Source: Phytoseiulus persimilis (lineage: Eukaryota > Arthropoda > Arachnida > Mesostigmata > Phytoseiidae). From it: a stretch of 64,000 nt of DNA. The notes beneath the pieces were generated by a model. It was not told the DNA's origin and made no database searches. It saw only the letters and a list, made by a program, of their open reading frames with translations. Numbering within the stretch: position 1 is the first letter of the stretch; each line of letters opens with the position of its first letter. The position numbers and the translations under genes were made by a program. Below are positions 1-14,998 of the stretch, one piece after another. Where the stretch lies: positions 3,720,001 to 3,784,000 of the forward strand of contig CM075101.1 of assembly GCA_037576195.1 (NCBI GenBank). Reading direction: 5' to 3'.

Positions 1-3000
1 ATAATGGAGACCGAGATGAATCTCAGGCAGTCGTTCCATAACTGCATACGCTCTGGGTTCGGTTTCCGAACACCTCGACAATACTGGGACTCCAGACGAG
101 CGTGCGAGGCACAATCAGTCGTGGCTGAACCGGAGGCGCGAGTTCCTAATGAACTACGAAAACGATTGTTTCTTGGGTTTCGTACCGTTTAATCTACTGG
201 GCTTTTTGAATTACATCTCCGCCGCTTGCCGAGTTCTCATCGGGATCGTGATGGATATTTTCCCCGATCGTTCCTCTCCCCACTGCTGTCCCTGCATTCA
301 GGGTACGCGCGTTCGAAAGCAAGAAAGTTCGAGTTCTTCGGGAAACCGAAGACGCGGGCGGAAGGGCAACGATGACGACGCGCCAAATTGGTTACAGGAA
401 AACCTTGTAATACCCGCGGTCAGAGATGGATCCTCAGTTCCTCCGACAGAAGCGTCGACAACCAAACAGCCTTGCAAGTCTAATTGCGGATCCACTAGAA
501 CCGCGTTCCGATTTCTTTCCGCCGACTCGGTATGGGTTTTTCATTCGACTAGCTCAGATGGGGCAGTTCGTCGGCGCGACAGAGTTGTTTGGGTTGTGCG
601 TTCGAGCGATATTTTTCTTCCTTAGATTGACCTCACACGATGAAATTAATAGGACTTGTCAGCAGCGGGATCAGAGTTTGCGTGAGTCGGGACTTTTGAA
701 ATGCGCACGTCGCTCGGTAGAGAGGAGCGACGAATCCGTTCTGTGCGGGTAGCGGTCAAGCTTCGACGACGATCGCCCATGCTGAAGACACTTCGGAGGG
801 ATTAACGGATTTCTGTCAAGCACTGTATACGCGTGGCTGTTTCTGGGGGTATTTTTCACTGCGTATGTAAGCGCTTGAGCAACCGACTCGATCCCCTTCT
901 TCGCTCGTCAAACATCATTCGAACTCGCGACGGGCTGCGATCCTACCGGAAAGAACAGCTGAAGGCTGCTAGGAGAAGAGCTCTCCCAAGTTTCAACTAG
1001 CGGGAACTGCCGGGTTCGGGCCGGAAGCTTCCGCCGTTTCCACCTCGCTTGTCGACCTTGTTCGAAACTCAGTTTCATGCCACCTTTGTCCGATGGCCGC
1101 AGTGAGCAGTTGTCCACCATCGCCGAGCCTACCCGCAGAGCCGATGACACCGTAGATTTGTGAGTCTCGACCCAGCGGAGATATCTGATTTCGTGGTGAC
1201 GTGCCCTAGACGTGCACGGCGGGACTCAGCTCCGAGGATCATGATACCGGGGCTCACAACGTGTCTTCGGGCTTAATAATCCGAAAGCGCTCGTCGCCTG
1301 TCACCCGCGATCGGCCGCGAAGAGAACGCCCGAGCGCAGCAGCACCGGACGCCGCCGCAACATCATCGAACCGGCTCTCGAGGTAAATCGGATGCGCTGA
1401 TACGATGAGGGAATCGATAGTGGCCACGACTCCATTCATATCGAACTCTCCCCTCGGTTTGAAGATTTTCCCCTCTTCTTCTTTCGTTTATCGGATTCCG
1501 CTATCAATCCGTCCGCGCGCTCGAGTCCGACGCGCTCTGCAGGTAGCTCCACGCGTCGTGTCGCGTCGTGGTCGTGTGCTACGCATTCGACAATGGTCGT
1601 ACTTGACTTTCTGCTCTCTCACGGCTTCGCGTAGCTCGGTCCGATGCGACCGAACGCGCTGGAAATCCTGCGAACGGAGCGATGTTTCCGGTCGGGTAAC
1701 GTCACCTTCGACGGTCAATCGCTATTTCTTACTCGTGGACTCGTGGTCGCTTGAAGCACCGGAATCGCGCAGATCAGACGAGCCCCGATTCCTAGCGTGC
1801 TCGGGACCGCTCCGTGTAGAACAAATGGAATAATGTCACCAGACAGGAGAGATCGTCCGATTGGAAGGATGAGGTTTCCGTCGTGGCCGCGGCGGTTACC
1901 TGCAGCGATGGAGAAGCCACTTCATCACAACGCGGTGCCCTTCGACCCCTGGCCAAGACTTCAGCCTTGATTATCAACAACTAAACACGTTCCATTCTGG
2001 CTTTCCTCGTTCATTCGGTCGCTCTGACCATCGCGTTGGCTGCTCGTTCGGATGGCCGGTCGGAGAGCTGATTGTGCCGCCGCAGCCATCGCCATCAATA
2101 TATCGACGCACGCGAATTAATTCCGCGGTGTCATCCTTGGCCGCAGTGAAGCGTCATGGCCGGTACAGCAGCTCTCCTGGACAAAGTCAGTGGCAGCGTT
2201 CCTCTTCAGTTGTCCGACAGGTAACTCGTTTCCAAGGAGAAACGTGATTCCGCCATGTTCCAATTCGCCGCATTTAGCTTCGGCGGCTTAGGTGGTTTAG
2301 CGCCGGAAAGAGCCCAAGCCGGCGCCTACTGGTCCGCCTGGCGGTCAGCATCGGCGCGGGACGAGAACTCACTCGGTTTGGTCTCTTGCGGTCGGACGCG
2401 AGGACGAACAATGGCTCGTGAACTCCCCGAGCCAGGGACGGGTGAAATATTCGTCAGAAAAACACGGCCCGGACACACGGGAGACGGCGGACGGACAAAC
2501 ATACACACACGCTCCTCGTCCCGCTCACTCCGTGCCGAAGAAGTTCGATTACGATCGCTGCCCAGCCTACCACTCAGTTCGCCGAAGGCTGTACGAGCGT
2601 TTAATAAAACCCTGCTCGGACGACAGCGGCGCCACTCATCATCTCGGACATCGTCACTGAAACATTGAAGATCACCTGTTGTACAGCAGATCGATCCTCA
2701 TTCCATCTTGCATACCATCCGCTCGCTCCTCCATCCGGAGATTCAGTCATTCAGAAGAACTCGCCTGCTCTTCACACGATCCGTCGCGGACCGAACCACG
2801 AACTTTCAATCATCGGAGCCGGTCTCGATAGAAGCAGACGACAGTGTCATCAATCATCACGGAGCGACAGTGACACCGGTGCCTTACGCGCTTGATACTC
2901 TAAGCGCAACTATTTCTGTTGCGAATTTTCCACCGAAGGAAGCGACCGTCAGGAAGATTCCGAGCCAGTGAAGAAGACCGATGTGATTCATTTGGCCTGA

Positions 3001-6000
3001 GCGAGCGGGGCCAATCCCGCGCTGGACAAATATCCCAGGGCGTCACTGTGAGAGTTGTGTCCGATCGTCCCGGACTTGGGGTTGGCATTTTGGCATCCTA
3101 TCGGCGATCTGAGAACGCGACGTGCACGCTTCCCGGCGTACATCATTGAGCTTGTTTTCTGAGTTAGCGACGATGAGTACGATGATCGATGTACTCGGTG
3201 ATCGCAGGACTTCTTTCCAAAAATCACGACGACGACAGCTCGACAATACCAGAACCAATCAAGCGTTCAGTTTTCGGTTCCTCGTGGGAAGCCGGCCTCG
3301 CAGACGGCGGCGGTGACGCGGCGAAGAAAGAATGTGTGCCGGATAATCTTTCACCGAGAAATTCTACTGGAACAGTAGCGTTTCCAGAAGAGAATTGCCC
3401 ACTGGATGGATTTCCGCACCGGCACCTCGTTCGGTTCGAAACAGAAAACGATAAGTGGCGAGCGTTGCTATCAGTTTATGAGCAATTTAAACGAGGTAAA
3501 AAGCTCGTTGGTAATGACTCGAACAATTGGACGAGGAAACGAGGAACGTCGCCGTCTACCGACTATCAGTTTTCGATCTGACGAAAAGTTGCAATGAGAA
3601 CGCTGCTGGAATCGCGAATCAAGAGCCGCGTTGCTTTCCGAGCGTTTCAAAGTTTTCACAACCGACGGAACACTACCGACGCTGTCAACCGAGGCTGAGA
3701 AAGAAATCAGGGGAACTCGTCATTTTGCAGCCTCCTCTCTCCCGAGTCGCTACGAGGTTTGCACGATCGATGCGCCGGGCGGAGCGCACGCATTGTCAAG
3801 GCTTGCTTTGAATGGCTCGACCGCTCGACGGACCGACTGACTCAAGCCTGAAGGATCGTCCCATACCCGCTATGCACAACTATGCACAACGACAGCTCGT
3901 TCACGCGATTGCGGTGAGATCGGCAGCTTCTCTGGATCGTTCAACAGTTTTTTCTCGTCGACGGTCATCGTTGAGTCTCCGTCATCAGCGAGGAGATCTT
4001 CTTCCGAGTCCCATCTCTCTGGATGCATCCACCTGATCGACTGAGAACAGTGCCCGGTCGGTCATGCGAGCGCGGTGTGCACCCGAAATCCCGAAAGTCC
4101 GTTCCGCCTCATAGTACGGTCACTCCACACCGCGGCTCCAACCGAGGCTTCTCTGCCGAGCTCGGTTTCCAGCCATGAACGTGGATTCGATGGCGCTCAC
4201 TTGCACCGATAGATTCCGGAACGATTCAGATCCCGGAGCTGTTAGTTTTTCGAACCCACTTTTCCTCCAGATCATTCCAGAAGAACAGGAATGAGTACTG
4301 CACGTTGTCCTCGGTTTTCGGCTCAAAAACATGGTCACAGAGTGTGCCCGACTCGACTGTAGATGAGAGTGGACTATTTGAATCGCGAACCAAAGATGCC
4401 TTGCCATGGGTTTTGAAAATATTAGTTCGAATATATGAAGCGGAATGAAGTTTACTCGCTGGTGGATGATGATATAGGACGTGCCAAAAGCTCGAAACAT
4501 TCGAGACTTCCTAGCTCAGATCTTGGAAGCGCGAGGTTCACGTCCAACGTGAGTGAGCATCCAGGTTCCAAAGATGGGCGACCATCTGACAGAGGTTTGC
4601 TTGTCCTGGAGCATAGACACTCGGGTGTTAGCACAGTTCCCAGCTAGGATTATGGGAGGATGTTCGTCAAACTCTCACAACCCGTTGACTGAAACAAAGC
4701 TCTGGAACCGCTTCTAGCTGTCTGCGAAGGATGAGACAGGGTCATCCTGTCGAGGAAACACGGAAAAATCAAGAGAAAAAGATATTCTAGCGTGGCCAGG
4801 CTCGGCGCTCGACATAGAAGTCTCAGCTGCTCTTCGACGAGGGGAGACAACTTTCGGTGATCCGGCTTTTCGGCATTTCGGGTTGTCGGGCTCAAACCTG
4901 CGCGCGCTCGGGGGCCATGAAAGGCCGTTCTATCGCTGGCCGATCTCGAATCGGCCGTTCTTGACACCAACGAGGACGACAGCCACCACCACTATTTTGT
5001 AGACTTTTATAAGATGACTCTTTGTCGCTCTGAGTTTTCGTAGGACGACCGAAGTGGGAACTTTCCGACAGTCATTAATAACTCCGCGAACAGATTTCAA
5101 TCAGAGCACTTGACGACAAATATCCTCCGCCGGGCAGCTCGATGCGAGGTTCAAATTATTTCTGCAGTCGCTGCGGATCGCATTCACGCCGGACGATACA
5201 CCAATGGAAATCATCTCACTATCTCTACCGTTTGATCGATTCGATCATCGCTCCGTTGTGTCCCAGGAACACTCCGTGATTCGCTATCAACGAGCCGAGT
5301 TTCGGCGGGAAACGATCGCGTGCACCCAATAACAATATCGTGGAATCGACAAAGTGGCATCGCTTCGATACAGAAGGCCCGAGGAATCTGTTGATTCACC
5401 ACGAGAGCAACGGGCATTTCACCGACCAGATTTCACGCGAAACGCGTGGCGGTCTTGGCCGAGAAGATTCCGGAGAGTGCTTCCCTCTTGGACTATTCCA
5501 GCCTTAGCGGCGGATCCGTGGTGTCTAGAACGAGGAGGTCGCGGACGTCGTTGGGGGAGACGTTAAAGAGGAGCGAAAGGAATTGGAGTGACTACAATAT
5601 GGCGCGGTCGGGGCATCGGTTGGATTCTCGCTCGGATGCCTTTGTTCTCTTCCTGTTCCCACTCACGAGTGCATCGTCGTCGTCGTTTCAGACGACAAAG
5701 TCTTCGCGCTCAGCAACAAGTGCACCGTCATCATCATCATCTCAATGCTTAGATGAAATCTCCGCCCGCGTCGCAATCTTCTGGACGGCGGCGGCTCGTT
5801 CACTTCTTGGACAGAGTTGCTCGGCTTGCCGAACGCCCGCCCGCCTGGCTGTTCGTCCGTCGTTTGTTGTTTCGAGTCACCGTCCGAGCACGCCGAGCCG
5901 CTATGAAGCCGAAAGATATTAATGACAACAAATACGTAATCGCAACCATTTATATTGGCGTCGTGGAACGGATGACTCGCTGACTGTTGTATAAAGTTGG

Positions 6001-9000
6001 TTGAATGGCTTTCTGTCCGTGCGTCTAGCATCATCCTCGTGCGTCCATCTATCGGCTCTCACTGGGTGCGGTACTGACCCGATGGCCGCCACCGCCGCCG
6101 CGTCGTCGTCGTCGTCGAAGTAGAAGCCCGTGTGACCAACCATCCCGCACTCTATTTTGCTTTCCATTCTTCCTTCGACACATTCTCCCCACTTTTCTGA
6201 TTCGACGCCAGATTGACTCGCTGGAAGACCAACAAGAAAATAAAACTGCGACCGAATACAAGTATTGTCTTTTTACCTTGCTCACAAACTCGCCCAGACA
6301 CGGACACGCCGCTTCACCACGTCACCTCAAATCGTTCACGATTCTGGCATCGGGACGGAAAGAAGAAAATTCCTCCCGGTGGTTTCCTTGCCATCTCGTC
6401 GACCGCTGGAATCCTTATTGTTTCAGAGAAATGACTTGACCACCACGCCGCCGCCGCCGCTGCTGCTGGAGAAACAGAAGAGGACGAAGTTTAAAACAAA
6501 GCGAAAACGATCGTCAAAAAACGCTAGCCCACCAAGTGCACCACCCGAAGTTCGAGTTGGTGTAGCTCGAAGTGAATCGCTCGCTCGCTCGCTCAATCCG
6601 GCAGCCGTGCAGGTTTCGCTCGAACCGGGACAGCGGTGATCGATGGAACGAGCGGCGGCGACGGTCACCAAACACAATTCAACCAAGGGAGCTGAAGAGG
6701 CTTAAGCGCCAGCCATTAACGAATGTTTACCACGGACTTATCTCAACGTACTTTGCGTTCCCGGATCCGTCGATGACCGCGCAGCGCGGTGACCACCGGC
6801 GCCTTTAATTGAATCGGAGGAGGCGAAATCGAACATCGGCCACCGTCTCACGTGGACAAGGCACAAGGAAACTACGCTTATTACTTCTTGTGAGGATCAC
6901 GGCTTTTCGGAACCGAAGGCTGCGGACGACTGGTCGGACGGCTCGTTATCGGATTCAGGAATGGTACGAGACTCGATCCGACAAATGTCGTATTCATCGG
7001 ATAATTACGCGTCCGCAAACGTGTCAGCTTACCATCGACGAACAGTAGCTCCAACGCGACTCGTCCAGCTGTGGGGTCTTCCGACGATCCCGTTGCTCTG
7101 GCCCATTCAGGGCCGCCGCGAATAGCCCTAGCCGCCCGACCCTGGTAGATATGATGGTCGAGAAGAGAAAAAAACAAATGCAGCGGTTTTCGTCCATCTG
7201 TATCATCATCGAGAACACCACAGTCATCAGCTGTTGGATATGGAACAGCATTTGACCGCACGAGGCCGCCGATGAATCAATCATTGGTCGCGTCAAAATT
7301 GCGTCTGCTCGGAGGTGTCTCGTGAAATGTTAATCGACTTTTCTTGCCGTCGCCGCATCTTATCACTCCAATACACGAGCCTAATTATACGTACACAGAA
7401 GCAGAAAAGCAACGCTGGCTTCCTCTCAATGACTCACCGTCGATCAGTGAGACTTTTCAAGGAAAAACGCTCCGTTGAATCTCCACGTCTCGTGGAAGTC
7501 GAAAGGAGCCCATGGGGCCCCACGACGATGACGGTGGACCCTCACTGGAGGTCCCATCCTAGGAGCGGGCACCACCCCCTGACTGTCGCGAACATGTCGG
7601 GGCAAACCCGGACTCCCTCGTGCCGTTGTGGCCACGGGAGACACGGCCATGCCAACGGCTGCGCGAATGCGGGGCGACGTTTCTTCCGAACGGGAAACGC
7701 CGTGACTCGTGAGGCGTTCCCTTGGATCCCTAAAAAAAAACAGCCTCACACATTGAGAGGACGTTTGACGCCAGAGATTCTCTCGACCCTGGGAGCAGGA
7801 TGCTCACAGTCACGGAGTGGCGAGGTCTTTTGCCATTTCGCTCGAGAGCACACGGTCGGGGGCGATGTTTTTGGTGTTCTTTGATGGAGACAGAGTCGAG
7901 TTCGTCAAGACACCAGACGTGGCGGTTCTCTCGCGGGGGCTTCACTTCAGCTCGGAGCTCCATTCACAAAATGTTGACTTCTCCCGACGATTACGGGCTC
8001 CCACCTCCACGAACGCCTTGGGAATCCCCATTCCGACGAAGCACGCACTGCGATCTCTCCGACAGCTGGAGCCATCCGTGCAGAGTCGAACTACATTAGC
8101 TCTGGTTGCCATCGTTAATGAACGGCAGAGGGATGATGGTAAGACGGTGGTAAGTCCATTCGTTCATGCTCCCGTGCCACTCAGACGAGCTCTGCCTACG
8201 CGGCTGGGGAGACATTTGCTCAATCCATGGATCTAATGGATTCGGCAGCAGAAATTATGCCTTTGCTCACGTTGTCAAAATAACGGCTTCCACAACAAGA
8301 ACGGCGACGTAGAGAAGTCTCCGAATTCGACAGGCAAAGATCCCGCCTGCTTCTCGGGAAAATCTAGTTGAACACGTAGTATCGTATTCAAATTTACGGC
8401 GGGGCCCTGGAGACAGCGAACAGCCAATCTTCGAGAGTCAATGTCATTTTTATGCTGTTCTGACTGTTCGTGAAAAGTGGCGCCAAGGCGTCTAGCCGGA
8501 GATTTACGGTGGGACAGCGGTCCCTGAGGCCGACTGGGACAGGGTCTTCTTTCGAACTAGAGCTTCTGCAGAACGGGCAACTCCAGCATAATAACAACAG
8601 AAACATCAACACGATCAACGGACGAGAATTGGAGACGACGGCGATCGCATCAACTCGGCTCCCAAAACGTCTGCTCCCCTAAATTTCGAGGCAGAATAAA
8701 GATGAGACCGGATACGGCTCCTTCTGTCGCTCGACGCCGTCTCCAGCGGCTACCGTTCGGTCCCAGTTGCTCCTCTTCTTTCCTGGCTTCCGCTCTTCCC
8801 GCTCGATCGGCCAGATAATGGACGTCTCCCGAACATCCGACATGAGAACCGAAGTGCTGTCAATAATAATGTACCCGACATCGTAATCTTGAAGTGCATA
8901 TGCACGCTTTGTGTATGCGACAGAAGCTTCGGTGTGCGCAGCGGTTCGGGGACCTCGTTCGAGCGGAGTAAATCATCATCCTGTGATGTGACGACGAATG

Positions 9001-11274
9001 CGACTGTTCCGCACGCTCCCCGAAAAGACGAGTACGCATCCGAATGAGATCGGATCACCTCGATCCTCACGCTTGACTCCAGCAGGTTGAGAGGAGAATG
9101 CGAAGTCAATATCTCGATCCTATGGCGGATGCTGCTGGGGTGCAGGTGGCAATCGGCAGTCTACTCACGACTCATCTTTGTCTCCGCAGGCTTTGGCGCG
9201 GATCACCCGAGGGTAGAACGCCGCTGACTTGTCGGGACGAACCCGAGCAGCTGTTATTGTGTTTCCATACATGAATGTCAATGATTCGAGACACGTCTCG
9301 TTACTCCCCCTCCGAAGATAATGAATACTCTGAGTGGATGAAAGATAGGGGAAGAGAGACTGATAGCAGGAAACTTTGCGAAACTTGAAAACGGTTCCGC
9401 AATGGAAAGATTCCGCGATGGCCCCCTCGGAACGCGTGCCCGTCCCGTGAGGAGCTGTGCTCCTCAAGGCTGACGCTGGTCCGGGACGACATTCTCGGCA
9501 ACAGACACAACGCCCAGCGACGCGGTCTGTTTTTTTAAGGTCTGCGAGCTGTTCAGGAGTCGTCTGCGGTCCTTTGGCAGCGTCAGACACCGACAGGGAG
9601 TTTTGTCCGGGGAGCTGTACCTGCCAGGCGCACTGTATCTTCTGTTTCCTTCCTGAGAACGCCAATTATTGAATTAGGTCCCTCCGTGCCCCTCCTTGCT
9701 ACACAGGAGTCTGTTCTTTGTCGGCTCAGGTGACACCCACTCCCGCCCGTCCATTCGTCCCGCGGCTCTCCAGCTCTCATGGAAACACTCGTTCAACCGC
9801 CCCACAGCCAACCTCGGGAACACTTCCTGGACAAATCTTCGTTGTATGTTATATTCGTTTTCATGTAACTACATCAATGTATGAAGGGCGGCAAATAAAC
9901 AGCTGCTGAACAGGTCGTGCAGGGTAAGTCTCGCGCTGTCAGCGGTGCCGTGTCGGTGTCCGATGTGCTTGAACATGGGAAGGAATCGCTCTCGACATCA
10001 GTTCCCTAGGTATTGCCTTGATCGGACGATTCCCTCTAACGGGGAGTCCACGTTCTGTTTGGGGGCTGCGGATAGGGCTTCTTCAAAACACAGCGATAAT
10101 ACTAGGTACATTATCACGAGATTTCAGCAATTGAGCGCTTCGGAATTTGACCCTGCCTGGGGCATCAAACTTGCCGCGCGACTCCATCTGCAGCATTGCA
10201 AGCCAGGGCCCGAACCCCTGTGCTGAGCGAGCCACGGTTCCGGGCCCTTCCTCCGCCCCACTCGGAGCATTTCAAGGAATGATCCCGGTGGCCGCTGGGT
10301 CTCCACGATGAGGCGGGACTACGGTCTCTGATGAATGATTTGTTTTCTTTTCAGTGGTCATAGAACCAACCTGTGAGCGACATAGTCTCACGTCGACGCT
10401 TGAGATCTGGAATGCAGCTCTCAGAATCGATTAGCTCCTCTCCGACCGAAGGCCGCGTGAGAGGAAGAACCGTCGAGTGCGTTCGACTACGACATCAAGT
10501 GTATGTTTTTAGAATTCTCGAGAATCGACTCCGCGGGACCGAAGTTCATGGAGATTGTTGCTGGGTGAGTGGCTCCGCTCACGTTCCCTGCTTTCGTTGA
10601 ACCAAACCGAATTTTGGGTCAGGTTCGCGCACCCCATCACTGAGAAAAGGGGGCATTTCCCGCTCAAGGAAGTCCCGCAGTTGATCGAATCGGAGCCGAA
10701 GAACGATGCTCGAACGGAACAGCGAGATACTCTTGAGGCTCGGCCAGCGCGTTCGAATGAGCTCCGGCTTCCAATGGTCTCAGATAAGGACGCGGTCTCT
10801 GTTTCAAGCAAACTCAGTTACTGGAGGGAATACCGGGATTTTATCATCGTCATTGTTTTATGTGGAGTGCTTGTCATTAAGCTCGCCCGAGATGGTGGTG
10901 CGTGAACGTTTGGGTGGGCGGCTGGATAGTCCCCCCTCTCCTTTTTCTCCCGAGCTTCTCCCTCCCTGAGCCCAGCCGGCAGAATTTGCAGCTTGATCGA
11001 GAGGAGTTGTTCTCTCCTACGAGTGAGCCGTCGAGCCGCCGCCGCCGGCGGCAGCAGCAGCACCGAGTTATTTTGGATCAAATTAGACTGCGCTCGTGAT
11101 GGGACCAGGCTCACCAGGTCATACTCACCCGCCGGCGCACGAGGAGCTGTGGCCACACTCTTTCGGAGCTCTCTTTCCATTTGGTCTGAGGCAGCGACAC
11201 GGGCCGGTCTCGGAATTTGACACCAACATCTTGTTGTTTCCTCTCGAGCCGATTGCGCTCGATTTCGTCATAAT

Positions 11275-11290
11275 AGAGAGAGAGAGAGAG
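11275..11290. repeat. (AG)8 microsatellite
   Basis: Eight uninterrupted AG units. Confidence 0.95.
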
Positions 11291-13041
11291 ATCGCAACAC
11301 CCCCCATCAGATCATTCCACTGTTCATGCAGCGAACCCTCCCTCCCGTGCCAATTGAGCAACATCAACCCTGCGTCCGTCGGGGACAGAATGGAACAAGC
11401 CAACCGAAGGCTGAGCGTCTCTGTTCTCGTCGAACAGTCTGACTGATGTGCTCGTTCGCTCATGCGTCTGGAGTAACGAACAGGAAGATAATTTTTCCTC
11501 TCCCTCACGCAGGACGACAGCAGATCGGGCGACTCCTGGAGAGATTTGGCGCGGTCGGATCGAAAGAGTTCCGGTGGCCGGAATTCGGTAACGCAGGACT
11601 GTCAGAGCCACAGTTTTCGGTTGAAAGCCCCCCAGCCAGTTCTCAGGGCTCGATCGATGGACCCAGGCCCGGCCTCAGAATTCGCTGGACGAGAGCTGGG
11701 CAAGGAGTTTTCCCAGAGTGAATGAAGCCGCGCATCGTATGGGAGTATCGATCGATGTCAGCTTTGCCGACACTCTTTGAGCCCAAAGGTCCTCCGGTGG
11801 GGCTCGAGGGCCATTCGAATCACCTGGTGCTCATCAGATGGATCACCTCAATGTGTGCGCAATATTAATGTCCGGACGTAGGAGCTGTCGACGACGACGA
11901 CGACTGAGGACTTGCAAAGTGATCAGCGATGGCAGCAGCAAAAAGATCAAGGGGTTCAGCGGCAGCAGCAGCAAGTGGAGCGGGGGTCGAGCGGAGAAGT
12001 GGCTTTGGATCGGGGGACACGATACCAGCTGGTTCGCTCGTTTCCAATGCCTGGGTGTCATTTGTGTCCGCTGGACTTCTTTTTCTATGTGCGACTCTTT
12101 CGATTCGGAACACTGTTAGCCGCTCTCGTTCCTTTTTCGTCGCTCACCGGTGCCCGCGCGAATCCCAAGCCGTCTGTCGACTTTTGAGAGCTCTCAAGAG
12201 CGGTCTGAATGTACATCGGTCGTCGATCTCGCGGGATCCAGTTCGTGGACTGTTGTCTTTCTGGAAGAGTCGAAAACTTGAATTTAGGGGGGAAACTGGC
12301 CGCTTCAACGTTCGACTGCTCCGCCGATCCGCCTCGCGGCCATGTGAGGAAAGCCCGGGGAGGTAGGTATTCCGTTATCTGAATTCCAACTTGCTGAAAG
12401 CACTTGTTGTCGTCGCTGTGGGAGACGGAGTCGCTTTTTGAAGAGGCACTTCGCCGAGTTATGAGGGGACATCAAGAAGCAGCTGGCATATCATTGTCGT
12501 ATCCACAGGGACGTAGCAAATGGTTTTCCGAGTGGAAACCGACGCTTCGCAAGGCCTCTATATGCTAATCAGGGGACGAACACCCTGACGCAGTCCCGCA
12601 AAATAGCGAGCCCCCAGAAGCGAAAAAATGGCCGGAAACTTTCGGATCCCCATCCAAAAACTCTCCCCCGCGTTCTGATTCGAAAGAACTCTCGAGCTCA
12701 CAGTATTCGAGGAAATCATTCCGAAACTAGCTCAACTTCTTGCTCCCATTGGCATTTTGCGCTCACCGAGCGCGGCGCGGGCGAAGTTTTTTGATCTGAT
12801 CCCCGCAGCCGCAGATAGCTCGGAACACTCATTTGAGGAGCTCCATCTGAGCGTTGTGAAGATCGCCGTTTCACAAAAAAGAAAGCTCTTTCGAAGAGGA
12901 GTATACTGAACAAGAAAGTATTTCAAAGCAGCCCGGTCTCACCACTTTTGCGGCTCAGTCTCGTATTTATCAGAGTCGCGTTGAGCGCTGTCATCCAGTC
13001 GTTTCAGACGGCGTTCGTGGCCTAGGCCGCCTATCGAGCGC

Positions 13042-13072
13042 CCGACCAACCGGCCGGCCGGCCGACCGGCCG
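13042..13072. repeat. CCGA/CCGG tetranucleotide tract
   Basis: Imperfect tetramers of the form CCGA, CCAA and CCGG, partly palindromic (GGCCGGCCGGCC). Confidence 0.85.
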
Positions 13073-14935
13073 CTCATGTCACAACATACTTCTGAGTTAT
13101 GCGTCTGCGGGGACGACAGCCGACTCTTATTTTTGTCGACTCCGTCGTCGCCACGCTCTGCGCGACTTGGAGAACAAGAAAGCCCTCTTGTCAGAGAAGA
13201 CAGCCCTCGCCGCCACCGTTTCAGTTGTAGACAGGCCGCGACCTCGGCTGATAAACGTGGAGTTTGAAGATGCCGCCTCCAACTCAGCGTCCGTTGGTCT
13301 GACCTACACTCTGGGCTGAACGGTGCGGAATTCGTCCACTAGTGTAGATAAGGGAGTTCCGGAGAGTCGTTCACGCCAACGAAACCCTCACAGTTGGGTC
13401 AGTATGAATCCGCAGGCGTACTTCGTAGGTTTCCGATGTTCTTCTCGAAATTGGTTTCCGGCATCAGGGTGGGTCAGCTTGCCACGGGGACCAGGTAGCT
13501 GAAGACAGCTCAAATTCAGGACGCGTTATCTTATTGCATGCACAGCGCTATCACAGCCGGCTCAGAAGAAGCTTGAGAAACTTTCGCGCGGAATCTCGCC
13601 CCGTCGGTTGGTTTAGAAGCGTCCGAGATTCGCTCAAAAACCTACCTCGCTCCAGCCTGGCAGGCCCTCAGACAGTCATCCGCTCAGCACGCAAGCATTC
13701 ATTTGCCATTCGTTTACTCGGTCAGTTTCGAGATCGCGGCCCGAGAAGTTCACGAAAGAAACCTTCCGTGCGATGTCGACTTCGTGTTCTCCCCACCCTT
13801 TGATCAAACTTAGAAGCACTGGGAAGGCGGGCAGGCCAGCCGACGACAGGAGAAGGGTGTTGATGCCTGTGATGGCTGGACCACAGTGCCTTTCGAAAGG
13901 AAGATTTGCGTGGTAACGGACTTCGGGCAGGGGTGTTGAGAGGGCCGGACAAAGGGGGGATCTAAATCTGCCAAAGCCGATGCGCCTCCTCCCTTGTGCG
14001 TGTGTCGCCTCATTAAAGGCGAGCATCGCTGACACCCCGTTCGCCCTGTTGATAGCAGGCACGCCGTATGTAGTTGTTGTCGCTGGCGTTATCATCGAAA
14101 GGCTTCGAGCGCTCGACGAACAAGCGGCTCGTGGGACGGCCGAGAGTCGTTTTGCCAGCGATACCGGTCGCGGCGGCCATCACGGTCCTGTTGGTGTTTA
14201 CGAGAAAGATCACGCAGAATGGAACGAATAGCCGAACAAGTGGAACCTGGGAGCGGGTCGAGAGCGGGGCGGACCAGACTTGAAACTATGGTTCGTTCCA
14301 GCTTTGTGAGAAGTCTCAGATTATCAGACCAGACAGCCTTATGATCGCAGTGGCTCACTGTCGTTGTTGTGCTTGTCACTGTTGTGGCTGGAGGCGGAGC
14401 TGAGGTCTCGATGGAAATAATCGCTCCGCAGTTCCACCGCTCGCTGGCGTTTCGAACGGCTCCTCTCGTGGCTGACGACTGACGATCGTTTGGCATGTTT
14501 CCGCCGAGGCTGACACGAATCATTGAGGTACTTCCCACAAATCTCGTTCTGGAGAAAAGTTTCGAATCGGTGAACGTGGAATAGGGTGACTACTCAGACT
14601 CCTGCCGACCCTAGCTCTCGAGAGCTGGACCGTTCAGCTGCGGATTCTTCTAACGAACCGCGCTTGCACTCCGACATCGGTTCTGCATCACATTCTGTTC
14701 GTATTATTTTCACAATTCCTCTGCGCAGGTCCTGAATTCGATAACGGGGTTCTTTTGGAGAGCGAAGAGAGGCTCGGAAATCATTTATACACGTCCTCAA
14801 GATTCTCGGAACTCAGCATAAACAGCCGTTACTCAGGAGGTTCAGGGAAATGACGACCGTCATGAACCAGATCATAAACTTGCGAACGCTGGACATTCCG
14901 CACTGATGGGCCGAGACTGGACGTTCATGTGTTTC

Positions 14936-14998
14936 TTTCGAAATTATCACCTTATCGCGACGGATCAATCCCGGGCGATTGACGGAATAATTTCGAAA
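14936..14998. repeat. nested inverted repeat, 12-bp outer arms and 6-bp inner arms
   Basis: TTTCGAAATTAT (14936-14947) and ATAATTTCGAAA (14987-14998) are perfect reverse complements, 63 bp end to end. Inside, TCAATC (14965-14970) and GATTGA (14977-14982) pair around CCGGGC. It overlaps the tRNA-like unit. Confidence 0.7.

Larger units (their letters stand above)
1..14935. other. no identifiable gene
   Basis: Open frames exist on both strands but none has a recognisable domain. The longest with an ATG start is at 149-625 (+), 158 codons with a hydrophobic beginning (LLGFLNYISAACRVLIGIVM), within the range expected by chance. Short CG-rich trinucleotide tracts occur near 5673-5690, 6087-6118, 11035-11061 and 11888-11903. 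TATGCACAAC is duplicated in tandem at 3871-3890. Overlapping open frames in both directions at 13.68-14.54 kb could hide an exon but give no homology. Confidence 0.5.

Noticed and set aside
547-610. TAGCTCAGATGG, tRNA A-box-like, with GTTCGAGCG about 50 bp on
   Set aside because: No acceptor, anticodon or T-arm folds around these short matches; a chance hit.
13676-14538. Overlapping open frames in both directions with hydrophobic stretches, considered as membrane-receptor exons
   Set aside because: No receptor motif, and three frames are open at once, so no reading could be preferred.
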